A stretch of DNA of 6,256 bases. Source: JBDIAR01 sp039812545 (GTDB lineage Bacteria; Actinomycetota; Actinomycetes; Actinomycetales; Dermatophilaceae). The notes under the pieces are model-generated. The model did no database searches. It was not told where the DNA came from and saw nothing but the letters and a program-made list of their open reading frames with translations. The stretch lies in NCBI GenBank assembly GCA_039812545.1, contig JBDIAR010000186.1:1-6256 (forward strand), written 5' to 3'. The first letter of the stretch is position 1. Every line of letters starts with the position of its first letter. Positions 6,217 through 6,256 of the stretch are shown in pieces. A program made the position numbers and the translations under genes.

Positions 6217-6256
6217 GACTGCCTTCCTGCCTGACTGCCTTCCTGCCTGACTGCCT
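6217..6256. repeat. 16-base tandem repeat after nadK, cut by the window end
   Basis: GACTGCCTTCCTGCCT occurs at 6217-6232 and 6233-6248, and a third copy begins with GACTGCCT at 6249-6256. All copies are identical. Each 16-mer is itself two 8-mers of the form NNCTGCCT (GA- and TC- versions alternating), so the array may have grown from an 8-base unit. It begins 5 bases after the nadK stop. The total copy number is unknown because the window ends inside it. Confidence 0.9.

Overview
The window comes from a high-GC Gram-positive bacterium (Actinomycetota). The 23S and 5S rRNA sequences are actinobacterial in character. The coding genes use GC-rich codons with GTG as a frequent start. Gene order matches the actinobacterial neighbourhood known from Mycobacterium tuberculosis as Rv1691-Rv1692-Rv1693-tlyA-ppnK-recN. 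The exact genus cannot be settled from this window; a Micrococcales-type actinomycete is my guess, at low confidence.

Layout, all on the + strand. Positions 1-661 are the 3' end of a 23S rRNA gene (domains V and VI, from about E. coli position 2241). A short spacer with a perfect hairpin follows, then 5S rRNA (about 732-850) and a strong GC-rich terminator hairpin (859-890). A protein-coding cluster begins about 50 bases later. It holds a TPR-type protein with an Arg/Gly-rich disordered N-terminus (940-1950); a HAD-family phosphatase like the mycobacterial glycerol-3-phosphate phosphatase (1943-3043, overlapping the previous gene by 8 bases); a 141-base gap with a candidate promoter and a perfect inverted repeat; a helical protein with a lysine/alanine-rich, histone-H1-like or HbhA-like tail (3185-4069); a small conserved actinobacterial protein (4073-4312); tlyA (4319-5245), encoding an rRNA 2'-O-methyltransferase; and nadK (5294-6211). 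The window ends inside a 16-base tandem repeat. By synteny recN would lie just beyond.

The genes do not form one obvious pathway. Two themes stand out. One is ribosome function: rRNA genes beside tlyA, whose product methylates 16S and 23S rRNA, and an RG-rich TPR protein that could contact RNA. The other is core metabolism: a phosphoglycerol-type phosphatase and NAD kinase. The most unusual element is the lysine-tailed helical protein, which sits with its own likely promoter in the middle of an otherwise conserved gene order. I see no CRISPR, insertion sequence, prophage, toxin-antitoxin or defence genes. Apart from the lysine-tailed insertion and a few repeats, this is an ordinary chromosomal core region.
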